Below, piece by piece: positions 41,701 to 50,112 of a stretch of DNA of 64,000 nucleotides (position 1 is the stretch's first letter; every line of letters begins with the position of its first letter). The position numbers and the translations under genes were made by a program. Below the pieces are notes generated by a model, which was not told the DNA's origin, did not search any database, and was given only the letters and a program-made list of their open reading frames with translations. The stretch spans positions 248,001 through 312,000 of the forward strand of contig JADJWX010000010.1 of NCBI GenBank assembly GCA_016716135.1, given 5' to 3'. The stretch is from Lewinellaceae bacterium (GTDB lineage: Bacteria > Bacteroidota > Bacteroidia > Chitinophagales > Saprospiraceae).

Positions 41701-43760
41701 CAGTTCCGGGCAAATAATTTTATTTTTTGAACATTCCCGGAGAGCACCCAATCTTTTTCAACAAGATTCAATGCGCCCAAATCCAGACGACGCAGATCGG
41801 CCTGAAAATCATATTCCGGGATAGAATCTTTCAGGTTAACGGTACCATCAAACGTAAAGTCAATATTGGGGTCTTTTAAATCCATTTTCCCTATAAATTC
41901 AGACTTTTCAAATTGACCATTGAGCCGAACATTTTGATAGTTATAGCCTCTGAAATAAAAGGAGTCCAATACGCCGGTCAATTGTGTTTTGATGGTTTTC
42001 AGGGTCAATCCGGCACCATTCACTATATTGACCCTGAATGTAGATTTGCCGAAATCCGTATTCCCGGTCCATTTTGCCAGGTTAAATTCATTCATATTCA
42101 AAAACCCCGAGTATGTTGCTTTTTCAAGCCCGCCGGCAAGATCCAATTTCATGTCGACCTTGCCAAACCCGACATCACTGGCAAGATTTCCGTTAAAGAT
42201 GTGATTGGTTCCAAAAAGTATCTGGTATGTGCCTTTGAAATTGATATGCCCTAGTGCTTCAAATTGTGCGGGCGCTCGAAAGCCGGGGATTACCCGTTGA
42301 ATTGTGGTCATATTCGTGCGAATACGATCAAAATCAAAGAAAAAGCGCATCTGGCCACTCCCCTCAGTTATATCATCACCATCAAAATTTCCCTGGATAA
42401 ATGTGTCATCTCCAAATCGAATTTTTAAATCGCGGCCATTCAGTCGGTTTATCCGACCCTCTACCCTACCCTCCAGTTCGACCACATTGTCCCGGTTTTT
42501 AACAAAAAATGGAATATTTTCCACCTCGGGACTGAAAAACATAATATCTCCAAAGCGAACTTTTGCATCCGCATTAAACCGCCCTTCCAGCCTGACTTTA
42601 TTTGTAAATCTGTTAAAGTCTCGGTATGTAGTATAGTGCATCATGAGCGTATCGCCCAGAATACTGCCATTGGTTTCAAGGCGCATGCCCAACAACGCAG
42701 TGAGTGTATCGGACACCTGAACTTTCTGAGCACCCAAATGCTTTATCTCAACGCCCGATTGCTCTTTTGCTTCCAAATGTTTCAGGACTCCGGTAAAAAA
42801 CAAATTTTCATCGGCATACACATTTTCGGCATCCAGTGCAATTTGCTGAACAGCCATATGATTGTAGTCGATTACGCCGAGAGGAGTTTCTTTCGAGGGC
42901 GACAAGTCAAAGCGGTTCATCGAAAACCGGCTGTCGGTCAGCACAAGCCGTCCAATTGTTGCACGCAATATTGCCGATTTGCCGGCAATTGTGTCTAAGG
43001 GTACCGGGTTCGATATTTTTTGAGGAGCAGGCGCCCCCTGTACTGCGTTGGGTGCTGCCGGATACTCTGCTATGGAAAACAGTGCGCCATCCAGATTTAC
43101 GGATTGAAGATCAATTACTTTCGAAGGCAAGTCAAGGTTGTTGACCCGGATGAGCCCACTGGAGACTGCTGCCTGCATTTCTTTTCCGTTTATTTTGTCT
43201 TCAGACAAAAACCGGACATCCTTCAACCGCAGATTTTGAATTCGAATACGAAAGGGCTTCGGTTTGGGCTTTGGAGCATTGTCTGAACTTGCAAAATAAT
43301 CGAGAATAAATTTCAGGTTAGTTGCCGATTCATTTTCCAATCGCCGGATATTAAACCGGGCGCGCGTTAGGCTGATCTCGTTAAACTCAAGATTATTATT
43401 AAACAATGAAAAAATGTTGGAATTAAGGCCTGCTTTAAGCTGTTGGGCATAGAGCAGTGTGTCTCCCTGTAAATCTTCGACATAAAAGCCTTCCAGAAGT
43501 ACGTTATCAAAAAACGAGACGTCGATATGCTGAATACTTACAGTAGTGTTGAGTTCTGACTCCAGGTAATTGGTCACCCGGGCGATCAGCCAGTTTTGAA
43601 CAGCCGAAGATTGCAATACAAAATAAAGAAAGACCAAGACGAGGACTACACCAAACAGAATATTCTCCACCCGCCGCCAGATTCGCCGGAGCAACCCCCG
43701 CCATCTCTTTGTATTTCCCGGTGGGTCGGTTGGTTGTTGTGGTATGTCGTGTTTATTCAT
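38793..43760 (-). CDS. tamB: TamB-like translocation/assembly module protein (DUF490)
   Basis: 1,655 residues. One N-terminal membrane helix (about 33-52, LFGVVLVLVFLYFVLQSSAV) anchors a very long beta-helical periplasmic body rich in short amphipathic strands. The last ~400 residues hold the conserved TamB domain: GDFKMYGDYQIRRGEYLFTL, FTVVDGGTINWYGDPY, and the C-terminal ELQIRLSSGFINDRITVQVG. TamB-type AsmA-like proteins bridge inner and outer membranes for lipid transport or outer-membrane-protein assembly. No TamA partner is adjacent. I start at Met 43760 because the earlier in-frame Met (43805) lies in the terminator hairpin of the upstream gene. It is the first gene right of dif. Confidence 0.87.
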   Translation of the reverse strand: MNKHDIPQQPTDPPGNTKRWRGLLRRIWRRVENILFGVVLVLVFLYFVLQSSAVQNWLIARVTNYLESELNTTVSIQHIDVSFFDNVLLEGFYVEDLQGDTLLYAQQLKAGLNSNIFSLFNNNLEFNEISLTRARFNIRRLENESATNLKFILDYFASSDNAPKPKPKPFRIRIQNLRLKDVRFLSEDKINGKEMQAAVSSGLIRVNNLDLPSKVIDLQSVNLDGALFSIAEYPAAPNAVQGAPAPQKISNPVPLDTIAGKSAILRATIGRLVLTDSRFSMNRFDLSPSKETPLGVIDYNHMAVQQIALDAENVYADENLFFTGVLKHLEAKEQSGVEIKHLGAQKVQVSDTLTALLGMRLETNGSILGDTLMMHYTTYRDFNRFTNKVRLEGRFNADAKVRFGDIMFFSPEVENIPFFVKNRDNVVELEGRVEGRINRLNGRDLKIRFGDDTFIQGNFDGDDITEGSGQMRFFFDFDRIRTNMTTIQRVIPGFRAPAQFEALGHINFKGTYQILFGTNHIFNGNLASDVGFGKVDMKLDLAGGLEKATYSGFLNMNEFNLAKWTGNTDFGKSTFRVNIVNGAGLTLKTIKTQLTGVLDSFYFRGYNYQNVRLNGQFEKSEFIGKMDLKDPNIDFTFDGTVNLKDSIPEYDFQADLRRLDLGALNLVEKDWVLSGNVQKIKLFARNWNDLRGSVVLRDFILVENKEHAHRIDSLTFAASNLPNGNRYFILLSDIAAGVMEGRFTIDKMAENAIRFYEQYFPALVQQARGGPFSDFVTIDDNYKINLLIKDTRSWTKLIDPKLDTIRNLNFRANINSVQGSSDVHIQMPGIVYDGIQLRGADFKWTNRQDNGTFALQVPEAFLAEGQKLAHVTLSGTAQNNALNFSLQTEDTTAIVKKINLEGVLSTVDSLWQIHFNTSDITLFDEHWYMGDDNYLRFSSTRFEARDFDLMNGIQRIIVESFNDGKGARFSLANFDIKFLERFYKIDNISYRAQIYNLDFEVHDLFAMENIQGYITTDTLFLNEKPYGRLIGNLEIANSKSPVWWKIFLKDQEYHQLRVFGIKVPENHAKITTDELGEILPGEFQTMISSTKFPMEILGLFIPDISKINGRIDTEVQIGGPNDRLGIRGSARVDGHFQLDYLKAMFYIPNQKITFSNYQLWADGDTILDGSRKNMAIISGGLRHDHFKDWRLDCEIKSIGSNFLVMNTLPQDNTLYYGQGIGSFTARFTGSFSKTNIYIDATTGRDTRLYIPLGAGSLDIQDANFITFRNATQKQELETQNKKQFVLSDLRGLNLEMNLSITDEAEVQLIFDEQAGDIIKGRGEGNIRLTINREGDFKMYGDYQIRRGEYLFTLLNWVNKPFTVVDGGTINWYGDPYAAQISLDATYTENTSLYNLLRDELAVTGALSSEATKSTKVVVTMHLKGDLFKPNISFDLTFPNATGQIKSLVDSKLSLLRQDQNELTRQVFGLVVVGSFLPPSGGSSNIQSSDYIASAFNTLTQVLSNQFSNYLTTLFSEWFGGTVSSIDFNVAYNEYRNQTDQTDPSQNNLAQIGRELQIRLSSGFINDRITVQVGSQFGLGQPGTSTVDGFLGEDVTVEIQMTENRQWRLKVYQRTEPDIAGGALRSRYGFGISFRKEYDSFSELLDGLTGWAKPKK

Positions 43761-43776
43761 GGCCTTGTATTCAAAC

Positions 43777-43813
43777 AAAAAAGTGTGGAATCCGTTTGCT
43801 TCCACACTTTTTT
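43777..43813 (-). terminator. Terminator of coiled-coil gene
   Basis: Perfect 14-bp stem A6 GTGTGGAA / TTCCACAC T6 around a 9-nt loop, between the coiled-coil gene stop and the tamB start. Confidence 0.85.
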
Positions 43814-43856
43814 AATTGCGCTGTTGCTTCGAAATCAGCATCTTTTCAGCATAACA

Positions 43857-44780
43857 TTATCTTAGACGGAAGCTGGAAGCTCCGAGCAATCCTTTATCGC
43901 AATAGATGGCCGCAACATAGTTGCCTGCCTTCAATTTATCCTCCAGTTTATGTGCAAAGGACAATCGTTGAGTTGGCTCTAAAACCACCTGTTTAACTTG
44001 TTGTGCAATGATCTCTACCGGCCCCGTCGGTGCATACACGGTTGCTTTTATGGGGTTTTTTGAGGTCACCGGGTTGCCCTTATCATCTGTAATAGCCAAA
44101 TAAAGTTTTTGTGGTCCCTGGTAGGTCCCGGGTACATCGGCCAGATCAAAGCTGATTAACAGCTCCCGGGCGCGGCGGGCTTTCGCGGTTACTTTATCGT
44201 TCCGGCGTTCTACTTCAACGCGGAAGGACGTTGCTTTAAACGTTGCAGATTGTGTTTTACGGATTTGTTCCTCAAGTTGTTTCGCCAGATCGGTTACCTG
44301 ACCACTCAGCTGTTCTTTATCGCCTTTTAATTGTTCATTTTCATCGGTAAGGCGTTCGTTTTCTTCCCGGAGTTGTTGGTTTTCCTGGCGAAGCACCGTG
44401 ATAATGGTTTCGTACTCGGTTTTCAGTTTTTCAAGCCCGGCAATCTGATCCTGTAATTCTTTGAGATTTTTATACGAAGAAGCTTTTAACTGTTTGATTG
44501 ATATTTCCTTTTGTTCAATTATGGCCGCTGTATTCGTAACCTTTCCCTGAAGATTTTCATTTTCAGTCCGGAGATCGGTGTAGGCAAGCGACAAACTGTC
44601 TAATGCGCGTTCGACGTTGGATTTCACCTGTATCAACGAGTCCATCACAATTTGGCGATCCTTGCTTTCAGACATCATTGACTTGGATTTTTGCCAAAAA
44701 AACCAGCCCAGGGCGGCTGAAAGCAACAACAAAATAGTAACGATAATCGCGTAAACGCGTGCGTTTGGATTTTCATTCAT
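43857..44780 (-). CDS. Membrane-anchored coiled-coil protein
   Basis: 307 residues from ATG 44780 (MNENPNARVYAIIVTILLLL). One transmembrane helix (about 9-27), then a long coiled coil (about 40-185) in which heptads are nearly perfect around LRQENQQLREENERLTDENE and KGDKEQLSGQVTDLAKQLEE. The last ~110 residues form a globular beta domain (LLISFDLADVPGTYQGPQKL, KLYLAITDDKGNPV, ending GASSFRLR). This layout is common in Bacteroidota inner-membrane proteins of unknown function. The C-terminal domain should be periplasmic. It lies upstream of tamB but is separated by a terminator, so it is a separate transcript. Confidence 0.78.
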   Translation of the reverse strand: MNENPNARVYAIIVTILLLLSAALGWFFWQKSKSMMSESKDRQIVMDSLIQVKSNVERALDSLSLAYTDLRTENENLQGKVTNTAAIIEQKEISIKQLKASSYKNLKELQDQIAGLEKLKTEYETIITVLRQENQQLREENERLTDENEQLKGDKEQLSGQVTDLAKQLEEQIRKTQSATFKATSFRVEVERRNDKVTAKARRARELLISFDLADVPGTYQGPQKLYLAITDDKGNPVTSKNPIKATVYAPTGPVEIIAQQVKQVVLEPTQRLSFAHKLEDKLKAGNYVAAIYCDKGLLGASSFRLR

Positions 44781-44918
44781 AGTATAAAATTTATAAGTTG
44801 GCAAATGTTTTGTCGTCCCGAAAAACGTCTGACAGCAGATCGTATTATGTCAACTACCCGACGTGGAGTAAGTTTCCGGAAAAATCGCCGCCAATCTTGA
44901 ATGGGTGCGCAAGCGCAA

Positions 44919-45509
44919 TCAACCAGTTGCCGAGGCCAATTCCTCCGGGGTATTCACGTTGGCAAGGACTTCCGGATTGGGCGGCTCTAATAAAAAGAAG
45001 CCGGCAATGCCCAATGTCTTACGGGCGCATCGTTTTTTTTCATGAATCCGCTGCACAACAATATTACGCATTCTTGGCTCCCAAATTGCCAGCAACGGGT
45101 CCGGAGAGTCATCACTAAACGCCGGTGCACGGAAAGCGGTGGCAGGCAATGCAGGTTGTCGGTTATTTATTAAAAACTCCAATGTCGGAATGTCCAATAA
45201 CGGCATATCACAGGCAACTACCAGCCAGGCAGCATCAGGATGCTCACAAAATGCCGAATAAATAGCGCCGAGTGGTCCCTGGTCAGAAATTTGATCAACA
45301 ATTAGCTTGTAGCCGGACAATCCGGAAACCTGGTCTTGCCTGCAGGAAATGTACGTATCCACGCCCAATTCTTCCAGTAAATCAACCAAATATTCACGTT
45401 GCGGTTTTCCATGCCATTGAATCAGCCCTTTATCATGCCCCATTCGCGTTGAACGCCCACCGGCCAATACCAGTGCCTTGAGTACCGGCGGGACTTCTGC
45501 TTTTCTCAT
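44919..45509 (-). CDS. mobA: Molybdenum cofactor guanylyltransferase
   Basis: 196 residues. Attaches GMP to molybdopterin to make the MGD form used by DMSO-reductase-type enzymes. The nucleotide-binding signature is LVLAGGRSTRMGHDKGLI (about 12-29), followed by QGPLGAIYSAF and VACDMPLLDIPTLEFL with the metal Asp. The C-terminus ends with VNTPEELASATG, as in MobA. Its start overlaps the moaC stop by 4 nt, giving a moaC-mobA unit. No molybdoenzyme structural gene is in the window. Confidence 0.9.
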   Translation of the reverse strand: MRKAEVPPVLKALVLAGGRSTRMGHDKGLIQWHGKPQREYLVDLLEELGVDTYISCRQDQVSGLSGYKLIVDQISDQGPLGAIYSAFCEHPDAAWLVVACDMPLLDIPTLEFLINNRQPALPATAFRAPAFSDDSPDPLLAIWEPRMRNIVVQRIHEKKRCARKTLGIAGFFLLEPPNPEVLANVNTPEELASATG

Positions 45510-45982
45510 ACGCGCTTAAAATCTTTTTTTCCACCTGTTTTTTCCAGCAGGCAGATGTTTTGAATTATAATTTCCGGTGAAAAAGACTTGCACATATCAT
45601 AAATGGTCAATGCCGCAATGGACGCGCCGGTAAGCGCCTCCATTTCCACGCCGGTTTTGCCCGTACAAACGGCTTCGCATTCGACACGTACAAGGTTCTG
45701 ATCCGTCAACCTGATTTCAATTTTACAATTATCCAAGCCCAGTGGGTGGCAAAGCGGAATCAGATCACCAGTCTTTTTGGCAGCCAGAATACCCGCTAAA
45801 ATAGCCGTTTGAAATACGGCGCCTTTCGGCACAGTAATCTCACCTCCCGACAATTTCGCTAACACAGCCGGAGGAAGGTGGACCATGGCCTGGGCGCAGG
45901 CAGTCCGTCGGGTAACCGGTTTGTTCCCGACATCCACCATGGTAGGGTTTCCGGCGGCATCGAGGTGTGTAAATTCAGGCAT
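45506..45982 (-). CDS. moaC: Cyclic pyranopterin monophosphate synthase
   Basis: 158 residues. Second step of Moco synthesis, converting the MoaA product to cPMP. Family blocks are complete: MVDVGNKPVTRRTA (about 15-28), GILAAKKTGDLIPLCHPL with the catalytic Lys/His pair, and TGKTGVEMEALTGASIAALT followed by IYDMCKS. First gene of the moaC-mobA pair on the - strand; moeA is divergent, 55 nt away. Confidence 0.93.
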   Translation of the reverse strand: MPEFTHLDAAGNPTMVDVGNKPVTRRTACAQAMVHLPPAVLAKLSGGEITVPKGAVFQTAILAGILAAKKTGDLIPLCHPLGLDNCKIEIRLTDQNLVRVECEAVCTGKTGVEMEALTGASIAALTIYDMCKSFSPEIIIQNICLLEKTGGKKDFKRV

Positions 45983-45999
45983 ATGCTTACTTTTCCGCT

Positions 46000-46007
46000 C
46001 AAAATTA
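46000..46007 (-). promoter_or_regulatory. Promoter -7 box of moaC-mobA
   Basis: TAATTTTG on the - strand, 17 nt before the moaC ATG at 45982. Confidence 0.5.
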
Positions 46008-46037
46008 GTCAGGTTTAATTAAAAATAAGATTTTGAA

Positions 46038-47234
46038 ATGATCCGTGTAGAGGAAGCTACTGAAATAATCCTGAAGTATGCACCGCTTATTGCACCGGAA
46101 GATTGCCTCATCGATCAAGCCAATGGTCGTGTGTTGCGTGAAATAGTGCATGCCGACCGGGACTTCCCACCCTTTGATCGTGTTGCAATGGACGGGATCG
46201 CGATTCAATTCGCTGTTTTCCAGGAGGGTGTTCGTCAGTTTGCCGTGGAAGGCCAGGTGCCGGCCGGGCAGCAACCGGTCGCCATGCTACGCCGGCATGG
46301 CTGCCTGGAGGTGGCAACAGGTGCAGCGCTTCCTGAAGGTGCTGATACCGTCGTGCCGTATGAACATGTAAACATTGAAGGCGGGGTTGCCGAAATAAAA
46401 ACCGAATCCGTAACCTATCGGCAAAATATCCACCACCAGGGAATCGACCAAAAACAAGGAACAGCCCTGCTTCAAACCGGCAATTTGATTGGCCCCGCAG
46501 AAATGGCGATCCTCGCAACTGTTGGCAAAACGAAGGTCTCGGTAAGCAGGAAACTGCGCATTGCATTTGTTGCAACCGGGGATGAACTGGTAGAACCGGA
46601 AGCCACTCCCCTACCCTGGCAAATTCGGCTGTCTAATCCCTATGCCTTGAAAAGCCTTCTGGAAGGCATGCCTGTTCAGGTCGATACCTTCCATTGTTTG
46701 GATGATTTTAATGTGATAAAAAATCTGGTAAAGAAAATTTTATCTGAGTATGACGCTTTGATCTTAAGCGGTGGTGTTTCCGCTGGCAAGCGGGACTATA
46801 TTCCGGAAATCCTTCAAGCCTGTAGCGTGAAGATCTTGTTTCACAAGGTTTTACAACGCCCGGGCAAACCGCTTTTATTCGGCCAGATACAGGATGGCGC
46901 CACTGTTTTCGGCCTGCCAGGCAACCCGGTTTCGGCATTTATGTGTACGTGCAAATACGTGATTCCGTGGATCGAAAAGTCGCAGGGCCTTGATAACCAA
47001 TCATCTGAATGGGCAATATTGCAGGAGTCGCTGGAATTCAAGCCTGATCTGACTTGGTTTGTACCAGTTCGAATCGAAAACCAACTGGGAATTTTACGCG
47101 CGCACCCCAGGCCCGGTCATGGGAGTGGTGACCTGGCAAACCTGCAGGCTGCCGATGGCTTTCTTGAACTGCCACGCGGACAGGATTTGTATGGTGCCGG
47201 AGCGGCCTACCGGTTAATACGCTACCGGAAATAA
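46038..47234 (+). CDS. moeA: Molybdopterin molybdenumtransferase
   Basis: 398 residues. Inserts molybdenum into adenylated molybdopterin. Signatures: DFPPFDRVAMDGIAI, EGQVPAGQQPVAML, VVPYEHVNI, VAFVATGDELVEP, LSGGVSAGKRDYIPE, and the LQRPGKPLLFG / GLPGNPVSAFM pair of the catalytic domain. The four-domain length is normal. Its upstream partner in many genomes, MogA/MoaB, is not in the window. Divergent from moaC, convergent with moaA with only 14 nt between the stops. Confidence 0.92.
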   Translation: MIRVEEATEIILKYAPLIAPEDCLIDQANGRVLREIVHADRDFPPFDRVAMDGIAIQFAVFQEGVRQFAVEGQVPAGQQPVAMLRRHGCLEVATGAALPEGADTVVPYEHVNIEGGVAEIKTESVTYRQNIHHQGIDQKQGTALLQTGNLIGPAEMAILATVGKTKVSVSRKLRIAFVATGDELVEPEATPLPWQIRLSNPYALKSLLEGMPVQVDTFHCLDDFNVIKNLVKKILSEYDALILSGGVSAGKRDYIPEILQACSVKILFHKVLQRPGKPLLFGQIQDGATVFGLPGNPVSAFMCTCKYVIPWIEKSQGLDNQSSEWAILQESLEFKPDLTWFVPVRIENQLGILRAHPRPGHGSGDLANLQAADGFLELPRGQDLYGAGAAYRLIRYRK

Positions 47235-47248
47235 TTAAGCAATGCAAC

Positions 47249-48244
47249 TTAGCCGCCAATTGTTGTCATGCTCTCCCTCGCTGGAAAGCCCCCAAGTCGC
47301 CTTTGTTCTGCCTCGAAGCCATCTTTTGCCCGGTTGCCGATTGCATCGAGCAGCGCAGTCTTTATTTCGGCGTCTGTTGCTCCGGCACGCATCAAATCCC
47401 GGATGTTGAATACGCCCTGATCATACAAACAGGTTTTTAATAAACCCTGCGGTGTGATCCGCAAGCGATTGCAGGTTCCGCAAAAAGTACGGGAGTATGC
47501 GGGTATGATGCCCACACTACCGGCAAATCCGGGGATGCGGTAATTTAACGCCGTTGAATGTGGCGGATCCGGGATTTTACGCATCCGGGGAAATTCAGCA
47601 TGAATTGCAGACTCGATGCGTTTCCAATCCCAAAATAATTTACCCTGGGAAGTTTCGCCGCCATTAAACGGCATTTCTTCAATAAATCGAACACCAATTG
47701 GCATGTGTTGAGTCAATTTCACAAACGGAATGATATCCATGTCATTTCGACCTTGTAGCAAAACAACATTTATCTTGACTTCAAACTTTTGTTCAACCAT
47801 GGCCCGAAAAGTTGACCACACGGCATCGAATTCGTCTCGCCGGGTAATTTGAGCAAAACGATCCCGGTCGAGGGTGTCCAGGCTTAAATTGATTTGCCGA
47901 ACGCCCAACGCCCACAGGGCCGGAAGGTGCGCCCGGGTAAGCGTGCCGTTTGTGGTTAGCGCGATTTTTTTGATTCCTTTAATTGCTGCCATTCCCTGAA
48001 ACAAATCCATCACATCGCGCCGGACAAATGGCTCCCCTCCGGTTATCCGCACCTTTTCGACGCCCATGCCGGCTAATATGCGCAGCAAGCGCAGCATCTC
48101 TTCATACTGCAACAAAGTGGACCGTGGGCCAAAATTGATGCCTTCTTCCGGCATGCAGTATGCACAACGCAAATTGCAGCGATCGGTGATGGCAAGGCGC
48201 ACGTAATTGACCGGGCGGCCGTGATTGTCAAACAGGCTGGACAT
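47249..48244 (-). CDS. moaA: GTP 3',8-cyclase
   Basis: 331 residues. Radical AdoMet enzyme that begins Moco synthesis from GTP. N-terminal cluster motif CNLRCAYCMPE (CX3CX2C), KVRITGGEPFVRRD, and the second, substrate-binding cluster FCGTCNRLRITPQGLLKTCL (CX2CX13C) near the C-terminus; the chain ends in Gly-Gly, as required for MoaA activity in the family. The start codon is 7 nt from a promoter box, so its leader is nearly absent. It stands alone on the - strand between moeA and the tauE-moaD-moaE unit. Confidence 0.94.
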   Translation of the reverse strand: MSSLFDNHGRPVNYVRLAITDRCNLRCAYCMPEEGINFGPRSTLLQYEEMLRLLRILAGMGVEKVRITGGEPFVRRDVMDLFQGMAAIKGIKKIALTTNGTLTRAHLPALWALGVRQINLSLDTLDRDRFAQITRRDEFDAVWSTFRAMVEQKFEVKINVVLLQGRNDMDIIPFVKLTQHMPIGVRFIEEMPFNGGETSQGKLFWDWKRIESAIHAEFPRMRKIPDPPHSTALNYRIPGFAGSVGIIPAYSRTFCGTCNRLRITPQGLLKTCLYDQGVFNIRDLMRAGATDAEIKTALLDAIGNRAKDGFEAEQRRLGGFPARESMTTIGG

Positions 48245-48251
48245 AGTGGCA

Positions 48252-48259
48252 CAAATGTA
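48252..48259 (-). promoter_or_regulatory. Promoter -7 box of moaA
   Basis: TACATTTG on the - strand; 7 nt separate it from the ATG at 48244. Confidence 0.5.
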
Positions 48260-48318
48260 TTGCTGAAAACACGACCTTTGTATTTTGGTTTATAAACGTT
48301 GGGCCAGATTTTTAAACC

Positions 48319-49062
48319 ATGGAAATTGAACTTGTCCTACTCTTTTTTGGTGTGGCGCTACTTTATGCCACTGCCGGGTTCGGCGGAGGCTCCAGTTACC
48401 TGGCCATTATGGCTTTGTTTGGGCTGTCTATGCTTGCTCTTCGACCGATTGCCCTGTTATGCAACATCGTGGTCGTTTCCGGCAATCTTTGGATATTTTG
48501 GCGAAATGGCCATTTGAATTTAAAAAAAACAGCGCCTGTTGCACTGGCCGGCATTCCGATGGCATTTGTCGGAGGATATTGGAAGCTCAGTGAACAAACT
48601 TTTTTTATCCTGCTGGGCTTCAGTTTGATTGCTGCTGCGCTTGCTATGTGGATTCAGGCCCGGCCGTTGTCGCAAAAATCCGATCAACAAAGTGTACTTC
48701 CTGCCGGAGCAAATCTGGGCATTGGCAGTGGTCTCGGGCTTTTAGCAGGACTAACCGGCATTGGTGGTGGCATCTTCCTGTCTCCTGTGCTGCATCTGAT
48801 TCGTTGGGACAAGCCCAAAGTCATTGCTGCGGCTGCCAGTTTTTTTATTTTTTGTCAATCCGTTGCCGGAATTGGTGGGCAACTGGCGCAAGGCGCAAAA
48901 ATTGAGTGGCAGCTGATTTTCCCGTTGTTAATTGCGGTTTGGCTTGGCGGTCAACTTGGCGTTCGGGCAACCACAAGCCGGTTTTCACAAATTTTAGTAC
49001 GCAACCTGACAGCTTTGCTGGTCTTTTATGCAGGATTCAACATCCTTTGGCGATATCTATGA
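48319..49062 (+). CDS. TauE/SafE-family sulfite/anion permease
   Basis: 247 residues with about eight hydrophobic segments in two halves, each with the glycine-rich family motif: GFGGGSSYLAIMALFGLS in the first and LAGLTGIGGGIFLSPVLHLI in the second. The family exports sulfite, sulfoacetate and related anions. Its TGA overlaps the moaD ATG (ATGA), so it is the first gene of a tauE-moaD-moaE operon. That coupling suggests handling of a sulfur or oxyanion substrate linked to a molybdoenzyme such as a sulfite dehydrogenase, which is inference. Direction of transport is not evident. Confidence 0.83.
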   Translation: MEIELVLLFFGVALLYATAGFGGGSSYLAIMALFGLSMLALRPIALLCNIVVVSGNLWIFWRNGHLNLKKTAPVALAGIPMAFVGGYWKLSEQTFFILLGFSLIAAALAMWIQARPLSQKSDQQSVLPAGANLGIGSGLGLLAGLTGIGGGIFLSPVLHLIRWDKPKVIAAAASFFIFCQSVAGIGGQLAQGAKIEWQLIFPLLIAVWLGGQLGVRATTSRFSQILVRNLTALLVFYAGFNILWRYL

Positions 49063-49301
49063 AAATAAAAATTTTAACCTTTGGAATCACCCGCGATATA
49101 ATCGGGGCAGATAGCCTGACATTGGATTTTCCAGCCGGCAGTAGAGTGTCCGATGTACAGGCCCATTTGGCCGATCGGTTTCCGCCGATCAAGCAGCTTG
49201 CTTCATTGATGATTGCCGTAAATGCAGCATATGCCAAAGCAGACACACTCCTTCATGAATTTGATGAACTCGCACTTATTCCACCAGTTAGCGGAGGCTG
49301 A
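49059..49301 (+). CDS. moaD: Molybdopterin synthase small subunit
   Basis: 80 residues from ATG 49059, overlapping the permease stop. Ubiquitin-like fold: MKIKILTFGITRDIIGAD, then LPAG-like FPAGSRVSDVQAHL, NAAYAKADT and the invariant C-terminal Gly-Gly (PPVSGG) that is thiocarboxylated to donate sulfur. The adenylating partner MoeB is not in this window; one of the rhodaneses at 50.8-51.5 kb could supply sulfane sulfur, which is speculation. moaE follows after one base. Confidence 0.9.
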   Translation: MKIKILTFGITRDIIGADSLTLDFPAGSRVSDVQAHLADRFPPIKQLASLMIAVNAAYAKADTLLHEFDELALIPPVSGG

Positions 49302-49302
49302 G

Positions 49303-49719
49303 ATGACCGATATTCAACTACAAACAACACCGCTTTCCGAAGCAGCTTGCAGGCAGTTTGTTGCCGATGACAAGGCGGGCGCCATTGTGCTATTTTCAGG
49401 CACGGTTCGCAACCAGACCCAGGGAAAAGCGGTACTCAGACTTGAATTTGAAGCCTATGCGCCTATGGCTGTTGCCGAAATGCGCAAAATTGCGGAGCAG
49501 GCTGTTCTGCAATTTGACGTGCTGAAGATTTGCATCCATCACAGGGTCGGCATATTGGAAATCGGTGACATCCCGGTTGTTATTGCCGTTTCGGCCAAAC
49601 ACCGGGCTGCGGCATTTGAGGCATGCCGGTTTTGCATCGACACCCTGAAACAGACAGTTCCTATTTGGAAGAAAGAAATTTTTGAAGACGGCGCAGTTTG
49701 GGTGGCTGCCCACCCCTGA
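49303..49719 (+). CDS. moaE: Molybdopterin synthase catalytic subunit
   Basis: 138 residues from ATG 49303 (MTDIQLQTTPLSEAACRQFV). Converts cPMP to molybdopterin with sulfur from MoaD. Family blocks: GAIVLFSGTVRNQTQGK, LEFEAYAPMAVAEM, ICIHHRVGILEIGD, VVIAVSAKHRAAAFEAC, and PIWKKEIFEDGAVWV with the catalytic Lys residues. Separated from moaD by one base. It converges with the DUF7009-like gene. Confidence 0.93.
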   Translation: MTDIQLQTTPLSEAACRQFVADDKAGAIVLFSGTVRNQTQGKAVLRLEFEAYAPMAVAEMRKIAEQAVLQFDVLKICIHHRVGILEIGDIPVVIAVSAKHRAAAFEACRFCIDTLKQTVPIWKKEIFEDGAVWVAAHP

Positions 49720-49728
49720 AGATCAGGG

Positions 49729-50112
49729 TCAGCAATTGAGCGGAGCATCCGCTGCGAGTTCGGTAAAAAAGTCTGATTTGTCCTCTTCGGGTCTATCCTT
49801 GCAAGGAAAATCTTTTTCCACCAAAACATGCAAGGCATGTCCGTCACCAACCGGGATAAAACATTCCAGCGAAACCGCCTCCGTGTCCATCCAGTTTTGC
49901 GCCATAGCGCCGGGTATTTTTAGACAAAGCCTGCCATTTTCAAATTGCACTGCGATGTCCTGCAAGTTTTCGTCAAGTATTAGTTCCCACGCAAACACTT
50001 GGCCATCAGGGAAATGCATTGTTGTTTCCAGCCAATTTTCGGCGCGCAGTTGAACGATCTCCGATTTCCGAAGCCGCAGGCGGATGCTATTCTGTTCACA
50101 TCGTATTTTCAT
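49729..50112 (-). CDS. Conserved hypothetical protein, DUF7009-like
   Basis: 127 residues beginning MKIRCEQNSIRLRLRKSEIV, a start I associate with a small Bacteroidota family (DUF7009) of unknown function; the assignment is from memory. No signal peptide or membrane helix; mostly beta strands with an acidic, Asp/Glu-rich end (CKDRPEEDKSDFF) and three or four Cys residues. It lies 9 nt from the moaE stop on the opposite strand. A link to molybdenum enzymes is possible from position alone. Confidence 0.65.
   Translation of the reverse strand: MKIRCEQNSIRLRLRKSEIVQLRAENWLETTMHFPDGQVFAWELILDENLQDIAVQFENGRLCLKIPGAMAQNWMDTEAVSLECFIPVGDGHALHVLVEKDFPCKDRPEEDKSDFFTELAADAPLNC

Noticed and set aside
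43761..43805. 15-residue N-terminal extension of tamB
   Set aside because: Its codons lie within the terminator hairpin of the upstream gene; the Met at 43760 gives a normal cytosolic head before the membrane helix.
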